Of a stretch of 64,000 nt of DNA, positions 25,064 through 34,063 are shown piece after piece. Made by a program: the position numbers and the translations under genes. The stretch covers positions 62,001 through 126,000 of the forward strand of contig NZ_QJVC01000005.1 of NCBI RefSeq assembly GCF_003219795.1, given 5' to 3'. Within the stretch, counting starts at the first letter, position 1, and every line of letters begins with the position of its first letter. This stretch comes from Arthrobacter psychrolactophilus. Its GTDB lineage: Bacteria; Actinomycetota; Actinomycetes; Actinomycetales; Micrococcaceae. Under the pieces are notes generated by a model. It was not told the DNA's origin, did not search any database, and worked only from the letters and a program-made list of their open reading frames with translations.

Positions 25064-25705
25064 CTACGGAGCGCCGGTGGCACCGGAACTCTCGTGCCGT
25101 TGAAACTTGTAGACCGCTGTGCGGAGAGCGCGCTCTGCGTCAAGACCCTGCGCTCGGGCGGCCCGCACCGCCTCGAACAACATCTCCCCCAGCTCATCTT
25201 CAGTCTGGGGAGGTCCTGCATAGTCCCGGTCGCCGGTGCGCCCCTCGACCCGGTCCAGGGTCTTGGCGGCAAGTGAAAGAGCCGGCAGGGAGTTGGGCAG
25301 GGAGTCAAAAATAGACTGCTCTCGGGGCTTCTCCTGCGCCTTGACGGCTTCGTAGCTTCGCTCAATCTCGGCGATGCTTTCGGGAAAGTTCTCCTGCAGC
25401 GACCCGTCCGGGCGGAAAATGTGGCTGTTGCGTCGAACCAGCTTGGTTCGCAACGTCTGCGCCACATCGGCCAGCGTAAATTCGCCTGTCTCCGATTGCA
25501 GGAGCGAGTGGAGCAGGACCTGGTAGAGCACATCGCCCAGCTCACCCTTGAGCGCCTGGGAGTCGAGCGGCCCGGGCGCCGCAACAACGTCTGCCAGTTC
25601 GTAGGCTTCCTCGATTAAGTACGGTATGAGCGATTCATGCGTCAGCGCTTGCGTCCACTTGCAGTGTTCGCGCAACGACGTCACGACGCCAACAAGGCGG
25701 GCCAT
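25064..25705 (-). CDS. mazG: MazG-type nucleotide pyrophosphohydrolase
   Basis: 213-residue all-alpha NTP pyrophosphatase that hydrolyses (possibly damaged) nucleoside triphosphates to monophosphates. The metal-binding motifs are LIEEAYELADVV and GELGDVLYQVLLHS (the ExxE...ExxD pattern), with the typical opening HESLIPYLIEEAYEL. The start is ambiguous: ATG 25705 has AGGAGG only two bases upstream and lies inside a hairpin; TTG codons upstream overlap the end of add. The conserved core begins at about residue 17, so 25705 is reasonable. The C-terminal part (about 120-213) is shorter than the duplicated E. coli enzyme, as in other actinobacteria. Confidence 0.88.
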   Translation of the reverse strand: MARLVGVVTSLREHCKWTQALTHESLIPYLIEEAYELADVVAAPGPLDSQALKGELGDVLYQVLLHSLLQSETGEFTLADVAQTLRTKLVRRNSHIFRPDGSLQENFPESIAEIERSYEAVKAQEKPREQSIFDSLPNSLPALSLAAKTLDRVEGRTGDRDYAGPPQTEDELGEMLFEAVRAARAQGLDAERALRTAVYKFQRHESSGATGAP

Positions 25706-25733
25706 TTCCTCCTGAGAGGAAGCGGCCCGCCTT
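25694..25733 (-). other. Hairpin covering the mazG ribosome site and start codon
   Basis: Perfect 10-base arms AAGGCGGGCC and GGCCCGCCTT enclose a smaller stem TTCCT/AGGAA. In the mRNA the mazG AGGAGG and ATG would be locked inside. It begins 19 bp after the add stop, so it could be the add terminator, a translational brake on mazG, or both. Confidence 0.65.
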
Positions 25734-25751
25734 AGCGGTTCAGGCGATTCT

Positions 25752-26978
25752 TTAGTGCTCAAGCTCGGAATCGTCCGTATCGTGGATGTGCTCGTGGCCG
25801 AAGGCTTCGAAATCTTCGGAGTCCTCGAAATCATCCATTTCTTCCATGGCGTCTTCATAGTGCTCGATGATGAATTCGGCCAGCTGCTCACGCTGTTCCA
25901 TCGGCAGGAAGGAGGCGTGAACGGCGTTCAACGTCATTTCCAGGACCGTGTCCAGGCCGTAACCGAAGGTTTCCACGAGCAAAGCAAATTCGCTGGTCAA
26001 GGTCACGCCGCTCATGAGGCGGTTGTCGGTGTTGACCGTGATGTTGAAGCCCAGCTGGTGCAGCAGATCGATGGGGTGTTCGCCCAAGGTGGTTCCAAAG
26101 GCGGCGATGGCGCCAGTCTGGAGGTTGGAGGACGGGCACAGTTCCAAGGGGATCTGGCGGTCGCGCACCCACTGGGCCAAATCGCCTAAGGTGACGGTTC
26201 CGACGTCGCGCCCGTCAACTTCCTGAACATCGAGGTGGATATCCTCGGCGATGCGGACACCATGGCCCAGGCGCAGGGCGCGGCCATGGACGAGCGCGTC
26301 CTGGATGCTCTCGAGCCCGGCAGCCTCACCGGCGTGGACGGTGGCCGGGAAGTTGTTCTCGGCCAGATAGGTGAAGGCCTCCGTGAAGCGAGAAGGAAGG
26401 AAGCCTTCTTCGGCTCCGGCGATATCGAAGCCAACAACGCCGTTGTCGCGATGACGGACGGCGAGCTGGGCGATCTCGGCACCACGATCGGCATGGCGCA
26501 TGGCCGTGATGATCTGGCCGACCTCGATGTAGCCACCATCGGCATCAACGGCGTCCATGCCGGCCTCGAGGCCTTCCTGAACGGCTTCGACAGCGTCATC
26601 CAGGGACAAGCCCTGAGTGAGGTGCTGCTCTGGAGCCCAGCGGACTTCGCCATAAACGACGCCATCGTCGGCGAGGTCCTCAACGAATTCGCGGGCCACT
26701 CGCACCAACTGATCGTGCGTCTGCATGACAGCGATGGTGTGTTCGAAGGTTTCAAGGTAGCGCTCAAGTGAGCCCGAATCAGCCGATTCGTGGAACCACG
26801 TACGCAGCTCCTCGAGGTCGGTGGCCGGCAGCTCATGGCCGGAGGCCGCAGCCAACTCGATGATGGTTTCCGGACGCAAACCGCCGTCCAAGTGGTCGTG
26901 CAGGGATACCTTTGGCAACGATTGCAGGTCCACAACAGGGATGGACACGGCTTCGTACTCTTCAGTTGGGTTAGTCAC
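25752..26978 (-). CDS. add: Adenosine deaminase
   Basis: Zinc hydrolase that converts adenosine and deoxyadenosine to inosine and deoxyinosine. The metal site SLHDHLDGGLRP lies near residue 25, the catalytic HAGEAAG about residue 212, and later segments ELCPSSNLQTGA and TVNTDNRLMSG are intact. The C-terminal tail is very acidic (EEMDDFEDSEDFE). The start is uncertain between GTG 26978 and GTG 26987; neither has a strong ribosome site and 26978 is preceded by AGAG. It leads toward mazG and lies close to the deoA/cdd/nucleoside-transport genes, fitting nucleoside salvage, with dedA in between. Confidence 0.93.
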   Translation of the reverse strand: MTNPTEEYEAVSIPVVDLQSLPKVSLHDHLDGGLRPETIIELAAASGHELPATDLEELRTWFHESADSGSLERYLETFEHTIAVMQTHDQLVRVAREFVEDLADDGVVYGEVRWAPEQHLTQGLSLDDAVEAVQEGLEAGMDAVDADGGYIEVGQIITAMRHADRGAEIAQLAVRHRDNGVVGFDIAGAEEGFLPSRFTEAFTYLAENNFPATVHAGEAAGLESIQDALVHGRALRLGHGVRIAEDIHLDVQEVDGRDVGTVTLGDLAQWVRDRQIPLELCPSSNLQTGAIAAFGTTLGEHPIDLLHQLGFNITVNTDNRLMSGVTLTSEFALLVETFGYGLDTVLEMTLNAVHASFLPMEQREQLAEFIIEHYEDAMEEMDDFEDSEDFEAFGHEHIHDTDDSELEH

Positions 26979-26996
26979 AAGCAACACTCTAGGGAG

Positions 26997-27833
26997 CTAG
27001 GCCCCGCCCGCGCCAGTCCTTTGCGTCTCGTGCGCTGTCGGCGTAGTCGAATTCGCACCGGGCACTGCTCGCTCGAGCACCGTCAACGGCTCCGCCAAGG
27101 CGCTCTCGGCGGCAGCAAATTTCAGCTCTTCCTCCGCTACAGCCCGCGCCCGCACCTGCGCGGCGGCAGCAGCCGCGGCGTAGCCGGGCTCTTGCCGCGG
27201 CGCGATCCTGCCACGCTTTTCCAAGATGTGATGGACGTACTTCATGAGATGGTCCACGACGAAGCCAATTACGACGGCGAAGACCACCGCGATGACCACT
27301 CCCAACAAGGGGTTGTCATGGACCCAGCGACCGGCAAAAGTACCCACGGCAACTGAATAGCCAGCCCAGGTGACGACGGCGATAGCGTCGAGTAAGGCAA
27401 AACGACGCCAGGGGAAGTAGGTGGCGCCCGCCGTGAAGTTCACGGCCACCCGACCAACAGGGATATAGCGGGCCGTGAAGATCAAAATGGCGCCGCGTTT
27501 TTCTAATTCCTTACCAGCCCAGGCGAAAGCCTTGGCGCCTCGGGGACGGCGCATCCAGTTGAAGCGTGTGGTCCCGAGCTTGCGGCCGAGAAAGTAGGCA
27601 ATGTTATCGCCGATGATGGCTCCCGCGGAGGCCCCCATAATCAGGAACCAAATATTGGGGTCACCGGTTTTGGCCGAGATCGAGGCTAGGGCCACGATGG
27701 CTGTCTCGCTGGGTAAGAACAAGAAGAAACCATCGATCAGGCAAAAGAGACTGACCAAGGGAATCACCCACCATTGGGCGGCTGAGTGCTCGATCAAAAC
27801 ATTGATTTGACCGACCAGATGCAATAAATCCAC
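26997..27833 (-). CDS. DedA family membrane protein
   Basis: 278-residue DedA/SNARE-associated protein with about five hydrophobic segments. The conserved GDNIAYFLGRKLG (about 85) and FTARYIPVGRVAVNFTAGATYFPWRRFALLDAIAVVTWAG region (about 120-160) define the family, which is implicated in lipid flipping, including undecaprenyl phosphate recycling, and membrane homeostasis. The C-terminal 60 residues are a charged and alanine-rich tail. It sits between add and deoA on the same strand without an obvious functional link. Confidence 0.9.
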   Translation of the reverse strand: MDLLHLVGQINVLIEHSAAQWWVIPLVSLFCLIDGFFLFLPSETAIVALASISAKTGDPNIWFLIMGASAGAIIGDNIAYFLGRKLGTTRFNWMRRPRGAKAFAWAGKELEKRGAILIFTARYIPVGRVAVNFTAGATYFPWRRFALLDAIAVVTWAGYSVAVGTFAGRWVHDNPLLGVVIAVVFAVVIGFVVDHLMKYVHHILEKRGRIAPRQEPGYAAAAAAAQVRARAVAEEELKFAAAESALAEPLTVLERAVPGANSTTPTAHETQRTGAGGA

Positions 27834-27930
27834 AGCGGCAGGTTCCTCTCCTGTGGTGGATGTCTACTTCTAAGTCTCCCACCTCTTAAGACGTGCTGGT
27901 ATCCACCTGCAGGACTAGATTGTGCGCAAA

Positions 27931-27951
27931 CTCATCCCGCGAAAGGATGAG
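27931..27951 (-). terminator. Small hairpin after deoA
   Basis: On the minus strand CTCATCC, a TTTCGCG-containing loop and GGATGAG followed by TTTG, 36 bp after the deoA stop. It is a modest terminator candidate for the nucleoside operon. Confidence 0.5.
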
Positions 27952-27986
27952 AAATGAGCTGCCCCGGCTCCTTGGCCCACCTAAAA

Positions 27987-29309
27987 CTAGCTAATTCGGT
28001 CGATGATGAGCTGTGTTGCGGGGCGGGACCCTTCAAGGGCGATCGTGACGGCGCCATCGAGCGCTTCCTTGGCCCGGTCAAACTTCTCCGGGGTGTCCGT
28101 CAGAAGCGTCATGAGCGGCTCACCGGCGCGCACTAAGGCACCTGGCTTGGCATGCAGCCGCACCCCGGCACCGGCTTGGACAATGTCTTCCTTGCGGGCC
28201 CGCCCCGCACCCAGACGCCACGCGGCAACGCCCACCGACAAAGCATCGAGCCCGACTAGAACACCGTCGGCCGGGGCCAAAATAACCTCGGATTCACGAG
28301 CCACCGGCAAGGTGGCGTCAGGGTCGCCGCCCTGAGCGGCAATCATGCGGCGCCACACATCCATGGCCCGGCCATCCTTCAGCGCGGCGGCGGGATCGGC
28401 GTCGCGAATACCGGCGGCCTCCAGCATCTCTTCTGCCAGCTTCACGGTAAGTTCGACGACGTCTTCCGGACCACCGCCGGCCAGCACCTCCACCGATTCC
28501 TGGACCTCAATGGCGTTACCCGCCGTGAGGCCCAGTGGGGTGGACATATCTGTCAGCAGGGCCACGGTGTTGACTCCGGCGTCCTTACCCAAGGCCACCA
28601 TGGTCTGGGCTAGTTCCCGCGCCATCTCCACACTCTTCATGAACGCGCCCGAACCAACCTTGACGTCCAACACCAGCGCGCCGGTGCCCTCGGCGATCTT
28701 CTTGCTCATGATAGAGGAGGCGATCAGCGGGATTGCCTCCACCGTGCCCGTGACATCACGCAGGGCGTACAACTTCTTATCGGCCGGGGCCAGGCCAGCG
28801 CCGGCGGCACAGATCACCGCACCCACCTCGGAGAGCTGACGCATCATCTCCTCATTGCTGAGGTTGGCCCGCCAGCCTGGGATGGATTCCAGCTTGTCCA
28901 GGGTTCCACCGGTGTGGCCTAGGCCGCGGCCCGAAAGCTGCGGTACGGCCACCCCAAAAACGGCCACCAGCGGCGCCAAGGGCAGCGTGATCTTGTCGCC
29001 CACGCCACCTGTCGAGTGCTTATCCGTGGTCGCCATGGGCCGACCCGCCGGGTTGCGCAGACTCGAGAAGTCCATCCGCTCCCCCGAGTTGATCATGGCC
29101 GCGGTCCACTGTGAGATCTCGGCCCGATCCATGCCGTTGAGCAGGATCGCCATATTCAGGGCCGCCATCTGCTCATCTGCGATGGTGCCGCGGGTGTAGG
29201 CGTCGATGGTCCAGGCGATTTGCTCAGCGCTCAGGGTGCCCTTGTCGCGCTTAGTCCGGATGATGTCCACCGCGTCAAAGAGTGGGCCTGAGTATGCTTC
29301 ACGGTTCAT
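27987..29309 (-). CDS. deoA: Thymidine phosphorylase
   Basis: 440-residue pyrimidine-nucleoside phosphorylase cleaving thymidine or deoxyuridine with phosphate to base and deoxyribose 1-phosphate. Hallmarks are the N-terminal helical lobe (DIIRTKRDKGTLSAEQI), phosphate-binding KHSTGGVGDKITLPLAPLVA near 95, SGRGLGHTGGTLDKLESIPG and the C-terminal beta-hammerhead domain. It is the last gene of a run of bmp lipoprotein, ATPase, two permeases, cdd and deoA, an import-and-salvage unit for nucleosides. The 45 bp gap to cdd is the largest in the distal part of the run. Confidence 0.96.
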   Translation of the reverse strand: MNREAYSGPLFDAVDIIRTKRDKGTLSAEQIAWTIDAYTRGTIADEQMAALNMAILLNGMDRAEISQWTAAMINSGERMDFSSLRNPAGRPMATTDKHSTGGVGDKITLPLAPLVAVFGVAVPQLSGRGLGHTGGTLDKLESIPGWRANLSNEEMMRQLSEVGAVICAAGAGLAPADKKLYALRDVTGTVEAIPLIASSIMSKKIAEGTGALVLDVKVGSGAFMKSVEMARELAQTMVALGKDAGVNTVALLTDMSTPLGLTAGNAIEVQESVEVLAGGGPEDVVELTVKLAEEMLEAAGIRDADPAAALKDGRAMDVWRRMIAAQGGDPDATLPVARESEVILAPADGVLVGLDALSVGVAAWRLGAGRARKEDIVQAGAGVRLHAKPGALVRAGEPLMTLLTDTPEKFDRAKEALDGAVTIALEGSRPATQLIIDRIS

Positions 29310-29354
29310 GGTGCTGGGTCCGTCCGATGTGTCAGAGGTAGAAAAAGAGGTGGA

Positions 29355-29786
29355 TTAGGACGCGTCCGCGGGCGAGGCCGCGACTCTATCCAGATCCCGG
29401 GGGCCAAAGGCGTCGGGCAACACCTCATCCATGGTCTTGATACCGGAGGAGGTCATGAGCCGGGTTTCGGCCGTGCTGAACTCAAAAAGCAACTGCCGGC
29501 AACGGCCGCAGGGCATGAGAATCGCCCCGTTGCCATCGACGCAGTAGAACTCCTTGATGAGCCCGCCGCCCTGCATCCGTGCAGCACCAACCATGGTGCA
29601 CTCGGCACACAGGGTCAGCCCAAAGCTGGCGTTTTCAACGTTGCAGCCGGAGACGATTGTGCCGTTCTCCAGCCGCGCCGCGGCACCCACCGGGAACTTT
29701 GAATAGGGCGAGTACGAGTGAGCCAGAGCGGCGGTGGCCGCCAAGCGCAAAGGTTCCCATACGTCGTCGAACGTGTCAGTGCTCAT
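29355..29786 (-). CDS. cdd: Cytidine deaminase
   Basis: 143-residue homotetramer-type zinc enzyme deaminating cytidine and deoxycytidine. Zinc ligands are in CNVENASFG (Cys near 57, substrate-binding Asn/Glu) and PCGRCRQLLFEF (two cysteines near 92-95); the catalytic glutamate lies in CAECT. Ribosome site GGAG six bases before ATG 29786 is good. The start is 4 bp from the upstream permease stop, so it is translationally linked to the transporter genes. Confidence 0.96.
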   Translation of the reverse strand: MSTDTFDDVWEPLRLAATAALAHSYSPYSKFPVGAAARLENGTIVSGCNVENASFGLTLCAECTMVGAARMQGGGLIKEFYCVDGNGAILMPCGRCRQLLFEFSTAETRLMTSSGIKTMDEVLPDAFGPRDLDRVAASPADAS

Positions 29787-29789
29787 AGG

Positions 29790-31085
29790 CTACTCCTTCA
29801 CATACGGTTCGCCGCTGGCTGCCGGGGACATCGCCTTGCCCACGAAACCGGAGACGGCCAAGATGGTCAGGGCGTACGGGAGCATGGCTAGGAACTGCCC
29901 GTCGATCGGGGTACCGGCCAGGGACAGGATGCTTTGCAGGTTACCAGCCACACCGAAGAGCAGCGCGGCGAGGGCGGCACCGATCGGGTTCCAGCGGCCA
30001 AAGATCAGGGCGGCCAGGGCGATGAAACCCAAACCACCTGTCATGTCCTTGCTGAAGCTGCTGACGGCGACGAGCGTGAAGTAAGCGCCACCGATACCGG
30101 CCACGGCGCCACCAAGCAGGACGTTCATGACGCGGGTGCGGTTGACGTTGATGCCCACGGTGTCGGCGGCCTTGGGGTGCTCGCCGACGGCACGCACCCG
30201 CAGTCCCCAACGAGTGCGGAACAGGCCAAACCACAGGGCCACCACGAGGATGATCATGAGGTAGCCAATGATCGACTGCCTAAAGAAGGTGGGGCCGATG
30301 ATGGGAATCTGCGAGAGGAACGGGATGGGCAGATCCGGCAAATGCGTGGGCTGGTTGTAGATGGTCTCGCCATTGACCTTGGTCTTCATGATCTTCTCGA
30401 ACAGGAAGCCCGTCAGGCCGGCGACCAAAACGTTCAAGACCACACCGACGATGATCTGGTTGACGATGTACTTGATGCTGAACAGCGCCAAGAGCGCCGA
30501 CACCAAAACACCGGCTGCGGCCGCGGCAAACAACCCGGCGAAGGCGTTGTGCGTGATGGAGGAAACCAGAGCCGCGGTAAAGGCGCCGGCGAGCAGCTGG
30601 CCCTCAATGGCGATATTGACGACGCCAGCACGCTCAGAAAGCACACCCGACATGGAACCGAAGACCAGCGGGGTGGTGATGAGCATGGCGCCCGTGAACA
30701 AGCCTACGAGCGTGATGTTCTGTGTTGTGGTGCCACCGATAATCCACACCATGAGACCAATAACGAACACCACGGTGAACGTCATGAGGACCCATCTAGA
30801 GATCTTTCCTACCGTCTTGGTCTGGCTGTACGCCAGGTAAGCCAAGGCCAAGGTGATCAGCGAGACAACGATGCCTACACCCTTAGCCGGTACCACCAGA
30901 TTGGGCACCTGCCACAGGTCATTTTCCTGCGAGATACGGAACGTGGCGTGCCCGTTGGGGCCCAGAATAATGAAAACGACGACGGCGAAAAGCGCCAGCA
31001 CGCCCAATAGGATCGGTGTCTTCCAGCTGCGCACGGCAACGGCGTCAGCGTGCTGCAATGTTTTAGTCTTAGCTGCGATGCTCAT
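29790..31085 (-). CDS. Nucleoside ABC transporter permease, subunit 2
   Basis: 431-residue inner-membrane permease of the BmpA-linked nucleoside uptake family (RnsD/NupQ/YufQ type), with about ten hydrophobic helices. Diagnostic segments are FGSMSGVLSERAGVVNIAIEGQLLAGAF, VNQIIVGVVLNVLVAGLTGFL and RAVGEHPKAADTVGINVNRTRVMNVLLGGAVAGIGGAYFTL, the EAA-like cytoplasmic loop. It lies 3 bp after the other permease, forming a heterodimeric channel. The first ~130 residues hold three helices more than the short family members. Confidence 0.93.
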   Translation of the reverse strand: MSIAAKTKTLQHADAVAVRSWKTPILLGVLALFAVVVFIILGPNGHATFRISQENDLWQVPNLVVPAKGVGIVVSLITLALAYLAYSQTKTVGKISRWVLMTFTVVFVIGLMVWIIGGTTTQNITLVGLFTGAMLITTPLVFGSMSGVLSERAGVVNIAIEGQLLAGAFTAALVSSITHNAFAGLFAAAAAGVLVSALLALFSIKYIVNQIIVGVVLNVLVAGLTGFLFEKIMKTKVNGETIYNQPTHLPDLPIPFLSQIPIIGPTFFRQSIIGYLMIILVVALWFGLFRTRWGLRVRAVGEHPKAADTVGINVNRTRVMNVLLGGAVAGIGGAYFTLVAVSSFSKDMTGGLGFIALAALIFGRWNPIGAALAALLFGVAGNLQSILSLAGTPIDGQFLAMLPYALTILAVSGFVGKAMSPAASGEPYVKE

Positions 31086-31088
31086 GCG

Positions 31089-32336
31089 TCAGACTCCTTC
31101 GTGGCGAAGTTCCTTGATTCGGAATATGGACCGAATCAAGGGAGGGGCGGCAATGAACAGCACAATCAAGGACTGCACAACAGCAACGATGTCAATGGAC
31201 ACGTCGGCGTTGATGGCCATGGACGTGCCACCGGCCTTGAACGCACCAAAGAGAATCGCGGCAAAGAAGGTACCCCAAGGACGGGAACGCCCCAACAGGG
31301 CCACCGTGATGGCGTCAAAACCAATGCTGCCGGCGATGTCGGAATCCAAGAGTTTCTCGGTTCCCGCCAGCTGTGTGACACCGGCCAGACCAGCCAAGGC
31401 TCCGGAGAACAACATGACCGTGATGTAGCCACGGGAGACCAGCATGCCCGCGGTACGTGCGGCGCGAGGGTTCTCACCGATGGCACGGTATTCAAAGCCA
31501 AGCGTTGAACGGTTCAGCAACCAGGCAACGGCAACAACGGCCAGAACGGCCACAACCAAACCCCAGTGGAGTCGGTAGTTGGGCCCGAGCAGCAAGGGGA
31601 ACATGGCCGATTCGTGCATGCGCGGGCTGATGGGGTTGGTGCTGTTGGGATCGCGCAGCTGGTTCTTGAGCAGGTACAGCACCAAGGACACGGCGATGTA
31701 GTTGAGCATGATGGTCACGATGACCTCATGCGCTCCCGTCTTAGCCTTGAGGAAACCGGCGATGCCGCCCCACAGCGCACCACCAATGGCACCAGCCAAA
31801 ACAACGGCCACGAGGTGGATTCCCGGCGGGAGTTCAATCAGGAAACCTACGACGCCGGCAAAGGTGGCACCCAGGATGATCTGACCCTTGGCACCAATGT
31901 TGAACAGTCCTACACGGAAGGCCAAGGTGACGGCCAGGCCCGAGAGAATCAAGGGTGTAGCGAAGGTCAGGGTCTCAAAAATACCGAGGCGGCCCTGCCA
32001 GGTGCGTGCGCCGGGATCATAGGTAGCTCCGCGCAACAGAGCCCCGTAGGCCTCCGAAACTGCTGCCCACATGGCCTTGAACGTGGCGCTCGGGTCACCA
32101 AAGAAGTACCCCATGGCGCTCGTGGTGCGGGAGTCGGTGAAGGCGATCAGGATGCCACCGATGACCAGGGCCACGACCACAGCGAGCACGGAAATCACGG
32201 CGTTGCCGCTCATGATTTCGCGGACCAGCTGGGTGCCGTTGCTTTCCTTGCCAGCCTCCGGCGCGGGCTTGCTCGCCGGGGTTGCCGGGGTTGCGCCGGA
32301 TTCTTCGGCGGGCTTGTTCAGTTCCGTCCCGCTCAT
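31089..32336 (-). CDS. Nucleoside ABC transporter permease, subunit 1
   Basis: 415-residue permease, partner of the next gene. Helices begin at about residue 45, after a Pro/Ala-rich start. Typical family segments are FRVGLFNIGAKGQIILGATFAGVVGF, KAKTGAHEVIVTIMLNYIAVSLVLYLL and YRAIGENPRAARTAGMLVSRGYITVMLFSGALAGLAG. The ATG overlaps the ATPase stop (ATGA) and GGGGGA lies six bases upstream. Together with the ATPase and Bmp lipoprotein it makes a complete importer. Confidence 0.93.
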   Translation of the reverse strand: MSGTELNKPAEESGATPATPASKPAPEAGKESNGTQLVREIMSGNAVISVLAVVVALVIGGILIAFTDSRTTSAMGYFFGDPSATFKAMWAAVSEAYGALLRGATYDPGARTWQGRLGIFETLTFATPLILSGLAVTLAFRVGLFNIGAKGQIILGATFAGVVGFLIELPPGIHLVAVVLAGAIGGALWGGIAGFLKAKTGAHEVIVTIMLNYIAVSLVLYLLKNQLRDPNSTNPISPRMHESAMFPLLLGPNYRLHWGLVVAVLAVVAVAWLLNRSTLGFEYRAIGENPRAARTAGMLVSRGYITVMLFSGALAGLAGVTQLAGTEKLLDSDIAGSIGFDAITVALLGRSRPWGTFFAAILFGAFKAGGTSMAINADVSIDIVAVVQSLIVLFIAAPPLIRSIFRIKELRHEGV

Positions 32337-33892
32337 GGCTGATCCCCCTGAGCGTTCTGTGCGTCCTGTGTCTTCATGTGTTCCTGTGCTTCTTCTGCGT
32401 TCAGCCCGGCCATCATCAGGCCAAGGAGTGCTCGGCTGGATTTTCCGGGGACGATGCCCATGAGTCGTCCGGCGAACAGGACGGCAATACGGTCGGCTAG
32501 TTCAAGTACTTCATCCAATTCGGTCGAGACGATGATGACGGGAGTTCCCGCATCACGCTCGGCGACAATGCGTTTGTGGAGGAACTCGATGGATCCAACG
32601 TCCACACCGCGGGTGGGCTGCGAGGCGATAAACAGCTTCAAGGGGCGTGCCAATTCTCGGGCCAGCACCACCTTCTGCTGGTTTCCACCGGAAAGCGTGT
32701 TCGCCGCATCTTGGGGCGACTGCGCCCGGACGTCAAATTCGGCGACCTTCTCGACGCTGTTCTTAGCGATCACGGCCCGGTTCAGGGTACCGCGACGAGA
32801 GTACGGCGCCTTCTTGTACAGATCGAGAATCAGGTTCTCGGCGATCGACATTTCACCCACGAGGCCATCGTCCTGACGGTCCTCGGGGACAAAGCCAACG
32901 CCGGAATCCAAAACCTGACGAACGCTGCTGCCCAACAGTTCCTTGCCATCCAAGGTGATAGATCCGACGGCGTGCTTACGCAGACCCAGCACTGCCTCGG
33001 TCAACTCGGTCTGGCCGTTGCCCTGGACCCCGGCAATCGCCAAGATCTCTCCCTGAGAGACACTCAAGGAGACGTTGTCGAGAAGTCTCACTCCGTCGTC
33101 GCTCATAACCGTCAGATCTGTGACCTTAAAGGTCTCCTCTCCGGGCTGGGCATCGGACTTATTGAGGTTCAAGTTGACGGCACGGCCCACCATCAAGGCG
33201 GCCAGCTCTGTCGTGGAGGCGCTGGGATCGGCGGAACCAACCACCTTGCCGCGACGAATCACGGTGATGGTGTCGGAGATGGCTTTGACCTCACGAAGCT
33301 TGTGCGAGATGAACACAATCGAGGTGCCGCCATCGCGCAGCTGGCCCATGATGTCCATGAGCTCATCGGTTTCCTGAGGTGTGAGCACGGCGGTGGGCTC
33401 ATCCAGGATCAAAATTTTCGAGTTGCGAACCAACGCCTTGATGATTTCAACGCGCTGCTGCACACCCACGGGAAGATCTTCCACGAGGGCATCGGGATCA
33501 ACATCGAACCCAAACTTGTCGGAGATCTCGCGAATCTTCTTGCGGGTGGCGTCCAGGTTAAGGACACCGCCAAAGGATATGGCCTCGGCACCCAACGCGA
33601 CGTTCTCGGCGACGGTGAAGACGGGAACCAGCATGAAGTGCTGATGCACCATCCCAATGCCGGCCGCCATGGCGTCCGAGGGGCCGGAGAACTTCACGGC
33701 CTTATCGTCGACGAGGATCTCGCCCGAGGTGGGTTCGTACAAGCCATAGAGAACGTTCATGAGTGTGGATTTTCCGGCACCATTTTCGCCCAAAAGGCTA
33801 TGGATCTGACCGGATTCCACCACGAGGTCGATGTGGTCGTTCGCCACCAGGGCACCAAAGCTCTTGGTGATGCCCCGAAGTTCTAGTTTCAA
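32333..33892 (-). CDS. Nucleoside ABC transporter ATP-binding protein (duplicated)
   Basis: 519-residue ATPase with two nucleotide-binding domains, like RbsA/YufO-type subunits. Domain 1 has the Walker [12 protein letters not shown] (about 36-46), Q loop and signature LPVGVQQRVEI; domain 2 has a degenerate Walker A (IAGVQGNGQTEL) but a canonical LSGGNQQKVVLARELA signature, as usual in this family. The start is TTG 33892, matching the family opening (K)LELRGITKSFG; the frame is open to 34057 but the extra residues come from hairpin sequence. Two hairpins upstream separate it from the Bmp gene. Confidence 0.92.
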   Translation of the reverse strand: MKLELRGITKSFGALVANDHIDLVVESGQIHSLLGENGAGKSTLMNVLYGLYEPTSGEILVDDKAVKFSGPSDAMAAGIGMVHQHFMLVPVFTVAENVALGAEAISFGGVLNLDATRKKIREISDKFGFDVDPDALVEDLPVGVQQRVEIIKALVRNSKILILDEPTAVLTPQETDELMDIMGQLRDGGTSIVFISHKLREVKAISDTITVIRRGKVVGSADPSASTTELAALMVGRAVNLNLNKSDAQPGEETFKVTDLTVMSDDGVRLLDNVSLSVSQGEILAIAGVQGNGQTELTEAVLGLRKHAVGSITLDGKELLGSSVRQVLDSGVGFVPEDRQDDGLVGEMSIAENLILDLYKKAPYSRRGTLNRAVIAKNSVEKVAEFDVRAQSPQDAANTLSGGNQQKVVLARELARPLKLFIASQPTRGVDVGSIEFLHKRIVAERDAGTPVIIVSTELDEVLELADRIAVLFAGRLMGIVPGKSSRALLGLMMAGLNAEEAQEHMKTQDAQNAQGDQP

Positions 33893-33963
33893 CGTTTTAA
33901 CCCGTCCGCGGATTGTTGGATTGTGAGTGATGTTGCTGCTGTGCTGATCTTTGCATAGTCCAC

Positions 33964-34054
33964 GCCGTGTCGCCCACGCTTCTAGAGAATGGGCGACACG
34001 GCGGGACAACGACACAATGGCGAGAGCACCACTCTCCACGAGTGATGCTCTCGC
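33964..34054 (-). other. Two consecutive hairpins between the Bmp gene and the ATPase gene
   Basis: Hairpin one: GCCGTGTCGCCCA (33964-33976) and TGGGCGACACGGC (33990-34002), a perfect 13 bp stem. Hairpin two: GCGAGAGCA (34020-34028) and TGCTCTCGC (34046-34054). Both lie in the 171 bp after the lipoprotein stop. They probably stabilise the abundant lipoprotein message or cause partial termination so that less ATPase is made. Confidence 0.65.
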
Positions 34055-34063
34055 CAATGGGGA

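Noticed and set aside
32576-33886. 436-codon frame opposite the nucleoside ABC ATPase
   Set aside because: Antisense shadow of a gene with intact Walker A and signature motifs.
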